A DNA stretch of 64,000 bases, taken from Ashinkailepas kermadecensis (lineage: Eukaryota; Arthropoda; Thecostraca; Neolepadidae). The notes under the pieces are model-generated. The model was not told the origin of the DNA. It did no database searches and saw nothing but the letters and a program-made list of their open reading frames with translations. The stretch lies in the NCBI GenBank assembly GCA_034440615.1, contig JAOTOM010005180.1:744001-808000 (forward strand), written 5' to 3'. The position numbers were made by a program, and so were the translations under genes. This document shows, piece by piece, positions 11,853 to 23,140 of this stretch (position 1 is its first letter; every line of letters begins with the position of its first letter).

Positions 11853-13520
11853 ATTGGTTTGTTTCAAGCTACGGAAAGCTAAGCTCCGGGTCCCGAAGGA
11901 ATACACTTTTGAATGGAAAGGCAAAACTTTAATACGCGCACCGGAGGTGGCAGAATCTGCTCACCCCACTTGTTCTTCGACGATACCACATAAACGGGCA
12001 TGGTTATTGCAATGAAATGTTGTGCCTGTATTGCACATTGACAAGCGCATCGAATGCAACACGAATTGTTGAAACCCTTTGGTAACATATGAGAACTGCG
12101 GGGTGCAGTCGACCGACCCATCCAACGCTCAAAGTCACGAAGGCCTCGTCGGCGCGGTGGCACCAGCCGATTTCGACCTCATTTTGCCTTGAATGAATTT
12201 ATATAATTTATTCTGCGGAGATATTATCACAACCGTAATCCCCCCCCAAATGTTGTGCTTCTAGCCTCAGTAGTTTCAGATATTTTCGGAGGGGGATGCG
12301 CTCCCCCTCCTGTTCGCATTATGTGAGAGGCCCTCCGGTGCGCGTGTTAACCCCATGTAGGTTCGGCTGCACTCCCTCGCAATAATGGAAGGATAATTAT
12401 CGAGATTTGTCCTCAAGCGAAGTACACAGTAGCGTAACTTCGTATCTAGTTGCACGTGCTGGAGCACCCCAGTATCTTTTGAGCACTGCCAACTTTATTG
12501 AGAGCGCACAACCAACTTCTTCACTGAGCACCTCCAAGTTATTGTTGTATCAGTCATGACTACAAAGGCTTAGTATTGCATGCATGTGTACTAGATGCAT
12601 CCCAACAGTCCAGTCAGTGACAACAGTTGATTTTGTAGGTAGGTTAGAGTAACTAGCAGGATGAAATTAGTCTGAAAAGCTATCTGAACAAAGCTGAATT
12701 TGCAGCTACAGATTAGTGCAACGTAGGATGCTTGCAAATCATTTTTTACTACACAAGTAGTCTGAAGAGGCCATCAAATAGGCATAATGCAACGTAGGCA
12801 TCTACTTTTCAGCTGCGAACTGTAGGCAGTCGTTGCGGCTGACAACCCCGCCCTGCCAAATGGAGGCTTATTTTTACCCTGCTCGGCCAAATGGAGTCTC
12901 ATTTCTTAGTGAATCTACCAAACACGACGTTTCGACCGATCTTAGCTTGATTAGACCGATCTTAACTTGATTCGGCTAGCTCATGACAAATGCGCCACTT
13001 GGGGTATTTTTTTGCACCACTATAACTACCGCTAGGCTCAATATTGGTAGATAATTGGTTGACTTGGGTTGTATCAGGGAGCCTGTCGTAAGCGACCATT
13101 AGGACAGCAATATAAATAATCCTGCAAAAGTTTATGTTGCACAAAAAGACGCTGCGATCTTACCAGATAGCACAATTCATTGGCATACCACTTCACCTTC
13201 CCAATAATGAAATCTTGCCGGATCTTGTTAGTCTTGTTGACTTTCTTCCCTTTTATGCTTCATTGCTTGTTTGTTGTTTCTTCTTCACATAGCAGTTAGC
13301 TTCTACCCTTAGCGGAAAGTCCACTTCGCAAGGGAAATACAAAATTGGTAGCTAATTGTTTTTTCTTCTGAAAAAAAATCCAGAGTTTGAACGTGTAGGG
13401 GCCGACATCCGAGGAGCTTGCTTTACTTGTGGGCGGGGGGTCCCTGAGCACCAGTATCTTTTCATCGACGAAGCCCCACTCCTGGATGCAAAGATGCATG
13501 CAAGATGCACGCTGCAGACG
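11853..13520. other. Unassigned intergenic DNA
   Basis: No recognisable gene. A short imperfect inverted repeat of GGGGGATGCGCTCCCCC type occurs near 12290-12312. At 12853-12900 the phrase GCCAAATGGAG occurs twice, about 35 bp apart. The rest shows nothing. Confidence 0.4.
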
Positions 13521-13529
13521 ATCTGTAAA

Positions 13530-13970
13530 CACTAGACCACTCAGCTTTGCCAGACTCCGTCGCCGTCGAGTTGTTTACGGGATCGGCACAACCGCAAACG
13601 AAGCCTACTCATCCAAAGCAGCTTTGCCAGCCAACGATCGCGGCGGTCGGAACAGACGAAGCCCAGTGGCTCGTGAAACACAAGTGCGCGCCAGTGCCGT
13701 GCCGGTTCGCGTCTGGACGGGGCGCTATCGCTGCCGACTGCGTCTCGCTGTCAAATGCGCCCGATTGAGGTGGAGTCTGTGCCGACTAAACGGACGCGTG
13801 GGAGCCGTTGCTCTTCCACCGGACGACGGCAGCGCGGATTGAACCCAATCGATCGGCGGCGGCGGTGGCGGCGACGAGGCAAGTCCGGCTGCGGCGGCAG
13901 CCGGTCAGAAATGCCGTCCGCTGAGAACGCTCTCAGAACTAGCGGGGGCAGTGCAGCGTGAGGGCCGAGG
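13530..13970. other. CpG-rich stretch, possible promoter or exon
   Basis: This ~440-bp stretch is much richer in G+C and CpG than its flanks. It carries two overlapping open frames on the plus strand (13429-13842 and 13547-13768) with Arg/Ala-rich, low-information translations typical of GC-rich noncoding DNA. It could be a CpG-rich promoter or first exon, or a GC-rich repeat. No TATA box, splice context or domain decides between these. Confidence 0.25.
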
Positions 13971-14345
13971 AACGGTGGAATAATGTGTCAAGAGCGAAAC
14001 GTACCGTCCGCGAAAATAGTGATTCCGCAGCAACAGGACGATTCTAACGTATGGCCCAGGAGGCGCATGCATACTATGAAGCACCATCAGGAACTGGAGT
14101 AGTCTGAAGCTTGATAGCACACATGTGGCAAACAGTTACGGTCAGGAAGTTCATATATATATTACACATTGTGTCTAACATAGGTCCCTAAATTTCTAAG
14201 ATGTAGGGTTGCTTAGTGCAATATATTGCAGACACAATGCATTTGGACACCCTTTCGAGAACTCGTTTCTGTGGCCTTGAACTTCACGCATTGGAAATAT
14301 TCGGAGAATCGTTTACTATATATTTTGAGTACCGAACCTATTCAG

Positions 14346-14475
14346 GGTAATTGTTGTCGGAGCCAGATAGCCCAGTTGGTAGAGTTCTTGCTAACACTCG
14401 TCTCCCCTTGTCTTGACAAGACGAGTCGCTACCCGAGCTCGAGTTCGGTCTCCGGATGGGATATAGCTCCCAACT
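14346..14475 (+). repeat. tRNA-like SINE fragment (weak)
   Basis: TAGCCCAGTTGGTAGAG resembles a pol III A box, and about 60 bp later GAGCTCGAGTTCGGTCTCC resembles a diverged B box. Spacing and order fit a tRNA-derived promoter, but the sequence between does not fold into a clear cloverleaf. The tandem repeat just downstream (14527-14608) could be the tail of such an element. A decayed SINE is more likely than a tRNA gene. Confidence 0.35.
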
Positions 14476-14526
14476 GGCCCAATAGCGTAACTTCAGCGGC
14501 AGCGCGGCGCCCGTGCCCTGGCATTG

Positions 14527-14608
14527 TTGGCACGCTGGGCTCCGGCTAAGTTCCTGGTAACATACTGTTGGCACGCCGGGTTCCGGCTAAGTTCCTGGTA
14601 ACATACTT
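14527..14608. repeat. 41-bp tandem duplication
   Basis: Two 41-bp units starting TTGGCACGC at 14527 and 14568 are almost identical and end GTTCCTGGTAACATACT. High identity implies a recent duplication. It lies about 50 bp after the tRNA-like segment. Confidence 0.85.
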
Positions 14609-14728
14609 TTCATAGCGGTCGCTGAATCGCGGCTTCTCAAAAGTACATCTGTGGTATGTATTTGGTGTGTAATATATAGATCAAGACCTGTAATGTAAAA
14701 AGCATAGCCCCGAATAAACAACGTATCT

Positions 14729-14758
14729 AGGAGATTAAAATAAGTATTTTAATCTCCT
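14729..14758. repeat. Perfect AT-rich hairpin
   Basis: Two 14-base arms, AGGAGATTAAAATA and its exact complement, are separated by two bases. No terminator-like or transposon context was identified. Confidence 0.8.
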
Positions 14759-14973
14759 TCGCATACTCTAAAATGCACATACTGGACGGATTTTGGATGC
14801 AATGGTACCATAGATATCTAGCTTGCGTACATAGGTTATTGTGGGTGCACTACGTCTACTGATGAAGAACAACCGACATCAGGCGAAGAAGATCTAGAGA
14901 AATCCCACCTGTTCAATCGTGATTGTAACCAGCCATACCTTGCCATCTTCAGCAACACCAATGGTACCATCAA

Positions 14974-15020
14974 GCCATTCCCTTCTAAGCACTGTGAAGC
15001 AATGCTTAGAAGGGAATGGC
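14974..15020. repeat. Perfect 18-bp stem hairpin
   Basis: The arm GCCATTCCCTTCTAAGCA (14974-14991) is exactly complementary to 15003-15020, with an 11-nt loop. It directly abuts the dispersed repeat beginning at 15021. Confidence 0.85.
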
Positions 15021-15100
15021 CTGCCAATTATCGTCCGCCATTGAATATTTCGTCTGTTGCTGTCATACATATCAGGTCATCGGAGCACATCGGAATATGT
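15021..15100 (+). repeat. Dispersed 80-bp repeat, copy 1
   Basis: The stretch from CTGCCAATTATCGTCCGCC to CGGAATATGT is repeated in the same orientation at 16190-16270 with roughly 88% identity by eye. The copies are about 1.2 kb apart and share no further flank. Confidence 0.8.
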
Positions 15101-16189
15101 TGCTTCTCAATCTGGTGTTTTGCTTAGGGTCTAGATAACAGCCCCCATTTGTCATGGACTCTGGTCCCATGAATCAACTTTGGCGGGCATTCAGATAACT
15201 TCTCTGACAAGGAATAATAGGGAATCAATAGCTAGGTGGATATTCCGGTGCCGATTAAACTGGCTATTATTCCATATTATCCCTGAGGCTGTCTTATCAA
15301 CCTCGCCATCTGTCATGCTCAGTATACCTGTTGGCTATATTTGCTACTATTCTGTTCGCTAGTGTCACGCAGGGTTCATAGATACGAAGCGCGAATATAA
15401 TTAACCGATTATAACTAGTGCCACGAAAAAAAGGCGCATTGCAGACAAATTACGGTTCGATGGAATTAGACTGAAGTCGGAAATAAGCGTTCAATGGTCG
15501 CCGTCTTCGCAGCGACTAGTGAAGCTCAGATCCAGAAGCGTTAAGGACGTCGCTCTCACGTCATCGTCTTTGTGTAGATAACAATTTGTATTGTATTGCT
15601 GCCCAACCGGGAACTGTTTAGAAAATAATACTTTGAATTATCACTTGGTTTAAATCTTCAATCTTGACGAGGAAACTGGAGCAAAATTTCAAGGTGAAAA
15701 ATATAAATGAAAATTTGCCGAAGTGTAAAAACTTGGACTTCAAAAAGATGTAGCGTCACGTTACATCAGATTTTTACGGTGTGTCAAGTTTCGTATCATG
15801 ATGGCTGAGGGACGCAATTGTTATGTCATGGTTATTGATGCAATCAAGATCCTCCTTGCTTTCGGGAAGGACAAAAGTATGGTGCAGAGATGGTGACAAG
15901 TTGCGTGGACAAAGTAAAAATAGCATTAGCGGTTGAGCACCCGGTGAATTTTAGGAATTATGGGTGTTCAGTGTACTAATGTGAGACAATTTTATCCGCA
16001 ACCTATCTCTGGATTTATTTAGCCAACTAGAACATATTTTGTAGCGGTTATATCTTTTGTACCGGGCATTGCAAGCTTAATGGATCGTTCGACCTTTGCT
16101 GCTGAGCTTGACAACCCACGCTACGGCGCGGCGCTGACATGTTTTCACGACTAATTATGCAAATGCACAGCGGATGAAGACAGCATACC
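15101..16189. other. Unassigned DNA between two direct repeats
   Basis: About 1.1 kb of AT-rich sequence with no recognisable gene. It is bounded by the 80-bp direct repeats, but no retroelement priming site, polypurine tract or coding remnant was seen. Confidence 0.35.
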
Positions 16190-16270
16190 CTGCCAATTAT
16201 CGTCCGCCATTGCATATTTCGTCTGTTGCTATCATAATTATCAGGACATCGGAACACATCGAAAATATGT
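16190..16270 (+). repeat. Dispersed 80-bp repeat, copy 2
   Basis: Same-orientation copy of 15021-15100. It shares CTGCCAATTATCGTCCGCC at the start and an ATATGT end, with scattered substitutions. Confidence 0.8.
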
Positions 16271-17024
16271 CGCGACCCAAATACCCGTAGATAGCGTAAT
16301 TGTATGCTAGCAATCGTCTTATCTAATATGTCATTACCTATGCTGCTCTTTTGTTGCTCTCATTACATTTCGAAACGTACCAATATTCGCGGACATATTT
16401 TATGTCCTAGTCGTGGTCTGTTCTACCACCTTATTGGCAGATGTACACTGGGAAAAATTATTAGAACTTTTGCTGTTAATTGCATGCTAAGTGGCTGCTT
16501 GAAACCACGCTGTTCTCCAAGGATGCTAGTAACAAGCACCATATTTACTATTTTGCTGAAAGGGGCTAATTTTAGCCTACAGGTGCTAGACTGCAAGAAT
16601 GAGGATGCTTGATCCTAGCAGCCATGAGTGTTATGCCAAGCAGTCCGGAATAATACAACTGCTTATATCTAGCACCGTTACAGTCCGTGCTTTTGGCTGG
16701 AGTTTGAATGCTCTATGGCTGCTTACAGTTAGCAATTGGGTAGTTAAAATAAGGAGCGTGGAAAAATGGCGGGAACATTAGCACCTTAACGCTGCTTAAC
16801 GAAACAACTGCGAACATTCGGCCATTTTGGTTTGGGATACGATGGCGTGCGGATCGGTGCAGTCGTGCGGCAAGATTGCAGTGAAGAAGAGAAGTCTCTC
16901 TGGGACCAAGAGAACCTCTGGATCCAGAATCACAAGTCTGTCATAGTTTGTACAAGGTGGGTGTGTCTTCACAGCAAATGTGCTTCCACATCCCTAGTAT
17001 AAATTTGATTATGTCAGCATCTTG

Positions 17025-17230
17025 CTTTGGGCGCTACATGATCGATGTTGTCAATGCACCCTAAAGCCCTAATAACTAACTAACTAACTCAGCATCTTGC
17101 CAACCTCGCTGCACACACCCCTGAGATTACCGGCACTGTATGACTTTCGCAATTGATGCACCCTCAAGCTACCATAACCAACATATCTGAGCAGTTGATG
17201 CACCCTCAAGCTACCATAACCAACATATCT
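17025..17230 (+). repeat. SINE 3'-tail fragments
   Basis: TTTGGGCGCTACATGATCGA (from 17026) continues to a CTAATAACTAACTAACTAAC tail, matching the general form of the fragment at 38690-38745. Further on, ATTGATGCACCCTCAAGC followed by TACCATAACCAACAT occurs twice in tandem (about 17150 and 17195). No pol III boxes are visible in these pieces, so they are 3' remnants only. Confidence 0.5.
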
Positions 17231-17719
17231 GAGCTTGACAGCACATAATACCTGGCATGCTTAGCAAGGCATATGTGGTATTGCTATGGGACAAACAAGC
17301 TCAATTGTTATTTTATGACATCATTATCCAGCTATGGACACTGAAAAGCTGAGTGGGCTAGGCTAGTTGCAGTTTATTTTGTGGGCTAAAATACATTCCT
17401 CATACAATGGTTTTTGGGCGGTTTATTGTGCTGCTAAGAATTTGTTAGCTGAAAGAAAGCTCCAGAACCTGGATTATCACCGCCAATTGTTGCTACCAGA
17501 TAATTTTATAAGCTTAACATAGATGGGCCACTATGGCTCTTGATAAGTTTTAACACATTATGACTTGATGACATTATTATGGATTTCATTGGTTTATTGA
17601 TAATTATGTAGCCATGAAGCCATTGGATCTGCTCTTTATATCACCATTTGTTCATGACTGGCACTGTGCCATGGAAGACTGAACTGTGATATATGTGGAG
17701 CTTGCATAACAAATGAAAA

Positions 17720-17965
17720 AAATTGTCTGGGTTAGGTTTGGTTGGTTTACTTGGTATTATTGTCATTTAAAGTATGCATGATAAAAGTTTTACAAACATT
17801 TTCCTCCATAAAGCAAGCAACTGGGTTAGGCTACATGAGGTTAGGTTTTTTAGTTGCAAAATTTGGGATTGAAATAAAATACTTCCAATATTTCCTTAAT
17901 TGATTTCTTTAAAGCAGGCTGGGTTAGATGAGTCTAGGTTAGGGTAGGTTAGGTTTTGTTTTTTA
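17720..17965 (+). repeat. TTAGG-containing AT-rich repeat
   Basis: GGTTAGG-type words occur near 17730, 17825, 17840, 17920 and 17940-17955, separated by roughly 70-90 bp of T-rich sequence. A similar arrangement occurs at 52.8-53.07 kb. The words resemble the arthropod telomere unit TTAGG but are not a true array. Confidence 0.4.
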
Positions 17966-18502
17966 AAGTTGGGAAATGTTGAGAACAATTCTCTTGTTGG
18001 AAATTTTTGCAAGTTTTGTGTTCGAGGTGGGGGATATACTTACTGCAAAGGGAGGTTAAGCTATAATATTTAATATCGGTATCGGAAGCTAACATGTAGC
18101 AAAAGAAGTCACCAGTCCACATAAATACAGTAAGCCACCAACACCCGTACGTTACTATCAAGGAGACCAATTTCGGTTCAAGCACCCAATGGGTGCTAAA
18201 TATGCTAGCACCATAGGCGAACCGTACCCAGGAGGCGCTGGTTTTTGACGGGAGCAAAAACTAGCATCCAGGGGTGCTAAAGCGCAAGCACCCCATGGAT
18301 GCTCATTTCAAGCACCCTGCTGCTACTAAACATAGCCCAATGAAGAGGTGCTAGTTATAAGCACCATGCTTATATATAGCACTTGAAATATTGCGATGCG
18401 ATGCCAACCCCAGAAAGGTGCTTAATTCAAGCAGCCTTGTGGTGCTGGAATTTGACATTTGAAATAGCACCAAAGGGGTGCTAATCTTTTTTTTACAGTG
18501 TA

Positions 18503-19261
18503 CCTAGAAAAGGGGTAAGTCCTTTGCAATTTTCTCAGTTGCCGCTGCTAATTATTTCATGCACAATTTTGCTTCCCGTTTGCTCGAATCAGTGTTGGAA
18601 TTACCTTGTAGCACGATAGGACGAAACTCCATCAATTGTGTTTAGCATATCCGTGGTTCCTAGGCACCTACCTAACTAGGTATTATATGTGAGGTGTAGA
18701 CATATGTGAGTAGGCAATGAGACATATGTATATAACTAGAAAGGTACTTCTAAATCGCATTATTGATGGGATTTTCGTTATCTTCTCCTTCCTGGTATGT
18801 GAGCACTCTGCGTTATCCGCGGCTATGCAGATGTTTTCAGCCTTCAAATATTTTAAACATACTCACAAAGATGTATTTCAGTGTCTTCAGTATGCATATA
18901 ATCTGATTGTGTGCTCAAATAATTAGACTAATTTTGCGAATTCCTCAACTTGTAAAACAACATCCTACTTCAATTGGACATTTTGAGCTGAAAGTTCCGA
19001 ATTATTACAAATTATGCATCCGAAATGAATGCAATCTAGACACTGTGAATAACTGGCGTTAGGAAAAACTTGAAGCCCTTGGTTTTGTTTCTAATTTGCC
19101 TATGTGGCATTATGCAAGCTGTTCTTATCGCTTCTGCAAATCAACTTGGCATTCTTGTTCATGCCATTGCTTTACAATATACAGCGATCTGTACAATTCC
19201 GTGGTGATAATTGCAATATATATTTCGATAAACGCACGTTGAAGAATGTTCAAGTGTAAAT
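18503..19261. other. Unassigned AT-rich DNA
   Basis: No recognisable gene or repeat. The 69-codon frame at 18717-18926 has no family features. Confidence 0.4.
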
Positions 19262-19439
19262 GTCGGCAAGTATATATAATGAGTATCTCTTTTCGATACT
19301 TATCTAACAGCCACTCAGACGATGTCACATTAAATGTCTCTGCAAGCATATCGGCAAGTATATATAATGAGTATCTCTTTTCGATACTTATCTAACAGCC
19401 ACTCAGACGATGTCAAATTAAATGTCTCTGCAAGCATAT
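19262..19439. repeat. 89-bp tandem duplication
   Basis: TCGGCAAGTATATATAATGA starts both units, at 19262 and 19351. The units differ at about one position across 89 bp, so the duplication is recent. Confidence 0.9.
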
Positions 19440-22002
19440 CCGCAAATGTATCCATATAGTGGATGGTCATGTTTAACTTGCTGAATGAATATGAAGACAT
19501 GAATATTTAAAACAAAACAAAAGCTCCTTTTATCTTCGCTCCTTACTTCTGTCTTCATTGTAAGCGTCCACTCGTTTAATGACTGAGGCGGGAAAGAGAA
19601 TAACTCGGACCAAATCAAATTCAAATCTACTTATTTTATCCCAATGTGCATCAGGCTCATTGTAGCGGACAATTTGACAAGTGAAATCCTTCGTATTCGT
19701 TCATGAATATTGTATTCGCATATGCAGAAAAAGAAAATGTTTTCTTGATCAAGTTTTGATCTTTTGTATTGTCAGTTCCTCATCCGTGCATTGTCATCCC
19801 TGAATGTTTTCGTTAAGACATGATTCGAGGTATTATTCAAGACGCTAGGATTAAGCCCAAGCCGACCACATTCTCACATTTTACTGCTCAGAAAGAAATT
19901 TCGTTTTGTATGTTTGCATTCGGTTTCAATGCGAAAATCTACAGCACAATGTTCAACATAAATATTGCAATGCAATGTAAGTTGCAGCATGCTGATGAAT
20001 ACAAAATGCGATCTAAACATTATAAATATAATTTTACTTTTCACAAGGAAGTAGAGTTGTGATTAAAGAAATGCATGTTTGCTTCCAGCGTGTCAGTCAT
20101 CTTGTATGTTGCATGCACGTGGCGCACACTGCCGGCAAATACAAAAGCGCCTTTATCGAAAGGCCTAATTACACACAAGTTGTAATTTACTTTCAAGCGT
20201 GTTATTCCTCAGCTGCACGGGGATTGCTTCATAATTGATGGGCAATATCCGACGTTATTTATGCATGCAATGCGCAATAGATGTGTTGTTTGCCAAGCAT
20301 ACTGCACCATCGTCTTTGCTGTTAGCAAATCCAACTACCATGATATGGAACTATTGCAATCTACAGCTATTGCATTGATTGATACACACAACTTTCCTGC
20401 GCCGCTACCGTGATATTGCATTGCATTGCTATTGCATTGCTTGCTTAATTGCTTAATTGGTAGTGATGAGATACTACAATACTCCTGACATTACTGTGTC
20501 AGTGTAACAGTTCCGAGTCTTTGGGATATCGCTACCGGAAGCACCTACTGAGCAGGGTTAAGATTAACACCCCTCCCCCAGACCTTCGGTTATCGCCGGG
20601 ATACTGGAGCAGGGGAATCCAACAACGTTTGCTAGCCTCCATCTTTGAATGTCAGGCGCCACTGAGTTTAATCAATTACATCACGAACAATGCAAAATCT
20701 GAAATTTCACGAACCGCTTTGGGCTACGAGAAATCCTATTCCACTTATCACTATGCTGATCAGAAATATTTGATATCGGTATAACAAACGACTGGTCCCA
20801 TTTTTGCGAACTGAAGTGTACATTTATTGGTAAAGTCCAACGTCGAGGAGAGCTCATGTAAAGCCAATACAGTTTACGGGATTCGCACGACTTTCAGTAC
20901 CATCAGATACACGCCAACGATACCATGCTGTGCTACACATTACCAGGCCTCATCGCATTATGAAGTTTGCATGCGGTGCCAGAGTAGGTAATGCAAGTAA
21001 AATGTGGCATGTCTGATAATGGGTCCGTGTGTTGCATTATATGTCGTTCTGTAAATATTGACCGCCAATAAATTCACAATTCATCTGAATTATAAGTTTC
21101 AAATATGCTGATGTATCAACCAAATGATTATACAAATGAAGAAATTATCAGTGAGTGGCATCAATGATTAGTAATCATGAACTGTGTGCGTTAAAATAAA
21201 ATTTCAAGCTAAGCCGCAATTCTAGCGAAAGCTGTGCACCTCTACCACTCATTGGAGCGAAGTCATGACAGGCATTACGGGTGCAGTCCACGCATAAACA
21301 TAGGAGCAACTGAACAGAGATAACGAAATCACATCAACTCATCTCACTCATCGATCACACAAAATCACGTTCGTCACCTACCAGGGTCCCGAGTAGGGAA
21401 TTACCACTTGGGTAGGGGAGGGGGCAATCTGAAGGATCATCCAAAGCCCCTAGAAGTAGAAATAAAAACTTCTTCGAAGTTGTATCCTTGGGAAAGCAGT
21501 GAAGAAAACAAATTGGGGGCGAGCGTATGGAAATGCGGCAGAACGGCATGCCTTCGGCGAGAAATACCTTTCGGGGTAGGCTGCCTGTTGAAAGAATCCG
21601 AATTTGGACCATTTCCAGGCTGAACCACGCATCCTGTTCACAACCCTTCCCATGACTTGCAGACTGGCTGGGGAGTGTCATCTATCTCCTATCAGTCCAG
21701 CAAGATTTAAGGGCTTCAATTTCAACTTGGCATTTCTGGAAATTTGCAATCGTGTTGATGTCGGAGGTGAGCATGCCCACGTTTATTCGTTCCATGGTCA
21801 TTCAACGCACAATTATTAAACAATAGGCACATATATGCACATTATTTTTCGACTAAAGTCACACCCTTCCCTATGGAAATACTTGGCTTACCATGCACAC
21901 TATCAAAAAATGTACCTGGCAACCACCCAGCATATACACTTTTTGCCAATAATTTCCAGATGTCTGTCGTTTACCTCTTCAGGCATATCACCGCCACAAC
22001 TG
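19440..22002. other. Unassigned intergenic DNA
   Basis: The frames at 19820-20062, 20521-20784 and 21355-21681 show no family resemblance. Around 20410-20460 the word ATTGCATTGC repeats. The GC-richer stretch 21400-21680 may be an old repeat, but no ends were found. Confidence 0.4.
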
Positions 22003-22260
22003 GCGCTGCTCAGCTGGCCAGCTGCCGGCCGCCCACTCTGTACTGGCGCTGTTCAACTGATCAGCTGCCGGCCGACCAGTCTGTACTGGCGCTGCTCAAC
22101 TGGCCAGCTGCCGGCCGACCACTCTGTACTGGCGCTGCTCAACTGACCAGCTGCCGGCCGACCACTCTGTACTGGCGCTGCTCAACTGACCAGCTGCCGG
22201 CCGACCAGTCTGTGCTGGCGCTGCTCAACTGACCAGCTGCCGGCCGACCACTCGGTACTC
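22003..22260. repeat. 43-bp GC-rich minisatellite, six copies
   Basis: Six 43-bp units begin with GCGCTG(C/T)TCA at 22003, 22046, 22089, 22132, 22175 and 22218. Each contains CAGCTGCCGGCCG. Variation is a few substitutions per unit. The period is not a multiple of three, so the plus-strand frames reading through it rotate and are not a real protein. Confidence 0.95.
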
Positions 22261-22574
22261 AATGATCAGACCAATGCTAGGGGCAATCTCTCGGATAAAA
22301 CAACGAATATGCGTTGATATATGCTGCGCCATAGAATGTCTTTCTTTAAAAACACCGCACGCTGGCAATTTGTGGGAAAATTTGTAGAACTGTCGGACGA
22401 ATAAAAGAGCATAAAATATATTTTTAAAACGCGGATGAAAGGCCTATCAGTATGCCACAGTATTTGGAAGTTAGAACACGGTTTACAATTGGCTGATTGA
22501 CTAAGTTTTGCTAAGGTAGGTGAAATCCATAGTTCAGCAAAGAAAAGATTGCCTATATATTTCGCTGGGTGACT

Positions 22575-22609
22575 GGCCAGTGTCGGCGCGGCTCCCGCCG
22601 ACACTGGCC
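22575..22609. repeat. GC-rich hairpin
   Basis: GGCCAGTGTCGGCG and its exact complement CGCCGACACTGGCC are separated by seven bases. CGCCGACACTGG recurs near 22682, so the arm is part of a small local repeat family between the two minisatellites. Confidence 0.8.
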
Positions 22610-22837
22610 TGGTCACTGTGTAGCCTGCCACTGACTAGCCTAGCCTAGTCACTGTAGTCCCGCCTGTAGTCACTGTAGTCCCGCCGACACTGGGTTACGA
22701 CCGTCGTGTCAGGCGACAGAAGGCGAACAAAGCGGCTCAGGTGGGGCGGCGCCGTCGACACCTGCACGTGGGCGGACCATTGTTCGTGCTCTGACACGCA
22801 CGTGCCGCCGTGCAGCAGCGCGTTGCAAAGCCTGTTG

Positions 22838-23140
22838 TCACGTGGGCTGCGCCGTGCGGCGGAGCATTGCGACGTCTGTTCTCACGTGGGCTGCGGTGTG
22901 CGGCGGAGCATTGCGACGTCTGTTCTCACGTGGGCTGCGGTGTGCGGCGGAGCATTGCGACGCCTGTTGTCACGTGGGCTGCGCCGTGCGGCGGAGCATT
23001 GCGACGTCTGTTCTCACGTGGGCTGCGGTGTGCGGCGGAGCATTGCGACGCCTGTTGTCACGTGGGTTGCGCCGTGCGGCGGAGCATTGCGACGTCTGTT
23101 GTCACGTGGGCTGCGTCGCGCCACAGCTGGCCACCCGAAC
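22838..23140. repeat. 44-bp minisatellite, about seven units
   Basis: Units start with TCACGTGGG(C/T)TGCG at 22838, 22882, 22926, 22970, 23014, 23058 and 23102 (the last partial). Each carries the E-box CACGTG and GGCGGAGCATTGCGACG. Two variants (GTCTGTTC and GCCTGTTG junctions) alternate irregularly. Three frames are open across it because the unit lacks stops; this is not evidence for a gene. Confidence 0.95.

Larger units (their letters stand above)
16446..18500. mobile_element. CACTA (EnSpm)-like non-autonomous element with subterminal repeats
   Basis: The ends form an inverted pair: CACTGGGAAAAATTATTAG on the left and, reading inward from the right, CACTGTAAAAAAAAGATTAG. TA dinucleotides flank both ends (16444-16445 and 18501-18502). 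Both end regions (about 16520-16760 and 18180-18490) carry many AGCACC/GGTGCT and related TGCTAG/CTAGCA words in both orientations. CACTA elements are known for CACT-starting termini, short 2-3-bp target duplications and clustered subterminal repeats bound by their transposase. The 2055-bp interior has no transposase and includes SINE-tail fragments (17025-17230) and TTAGG-like AT-rich DNA. The TA duplication is too short to prove an insertion, so the class rests on the ends and the subterminal array. Confidence 0.6.

Noticed and set aside
15021..16270. LTR retrotransposon bounded by the 80-bp direct repeats
   Set aside because: Repeats are too short, lack TG...CA ends, a primer-binding site and any gag-pol remnant.
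17720..17965. Interstitial telomere array
   Set aside because: TTAGG-like words are isolated and 70-90 bp apart, not tandem.
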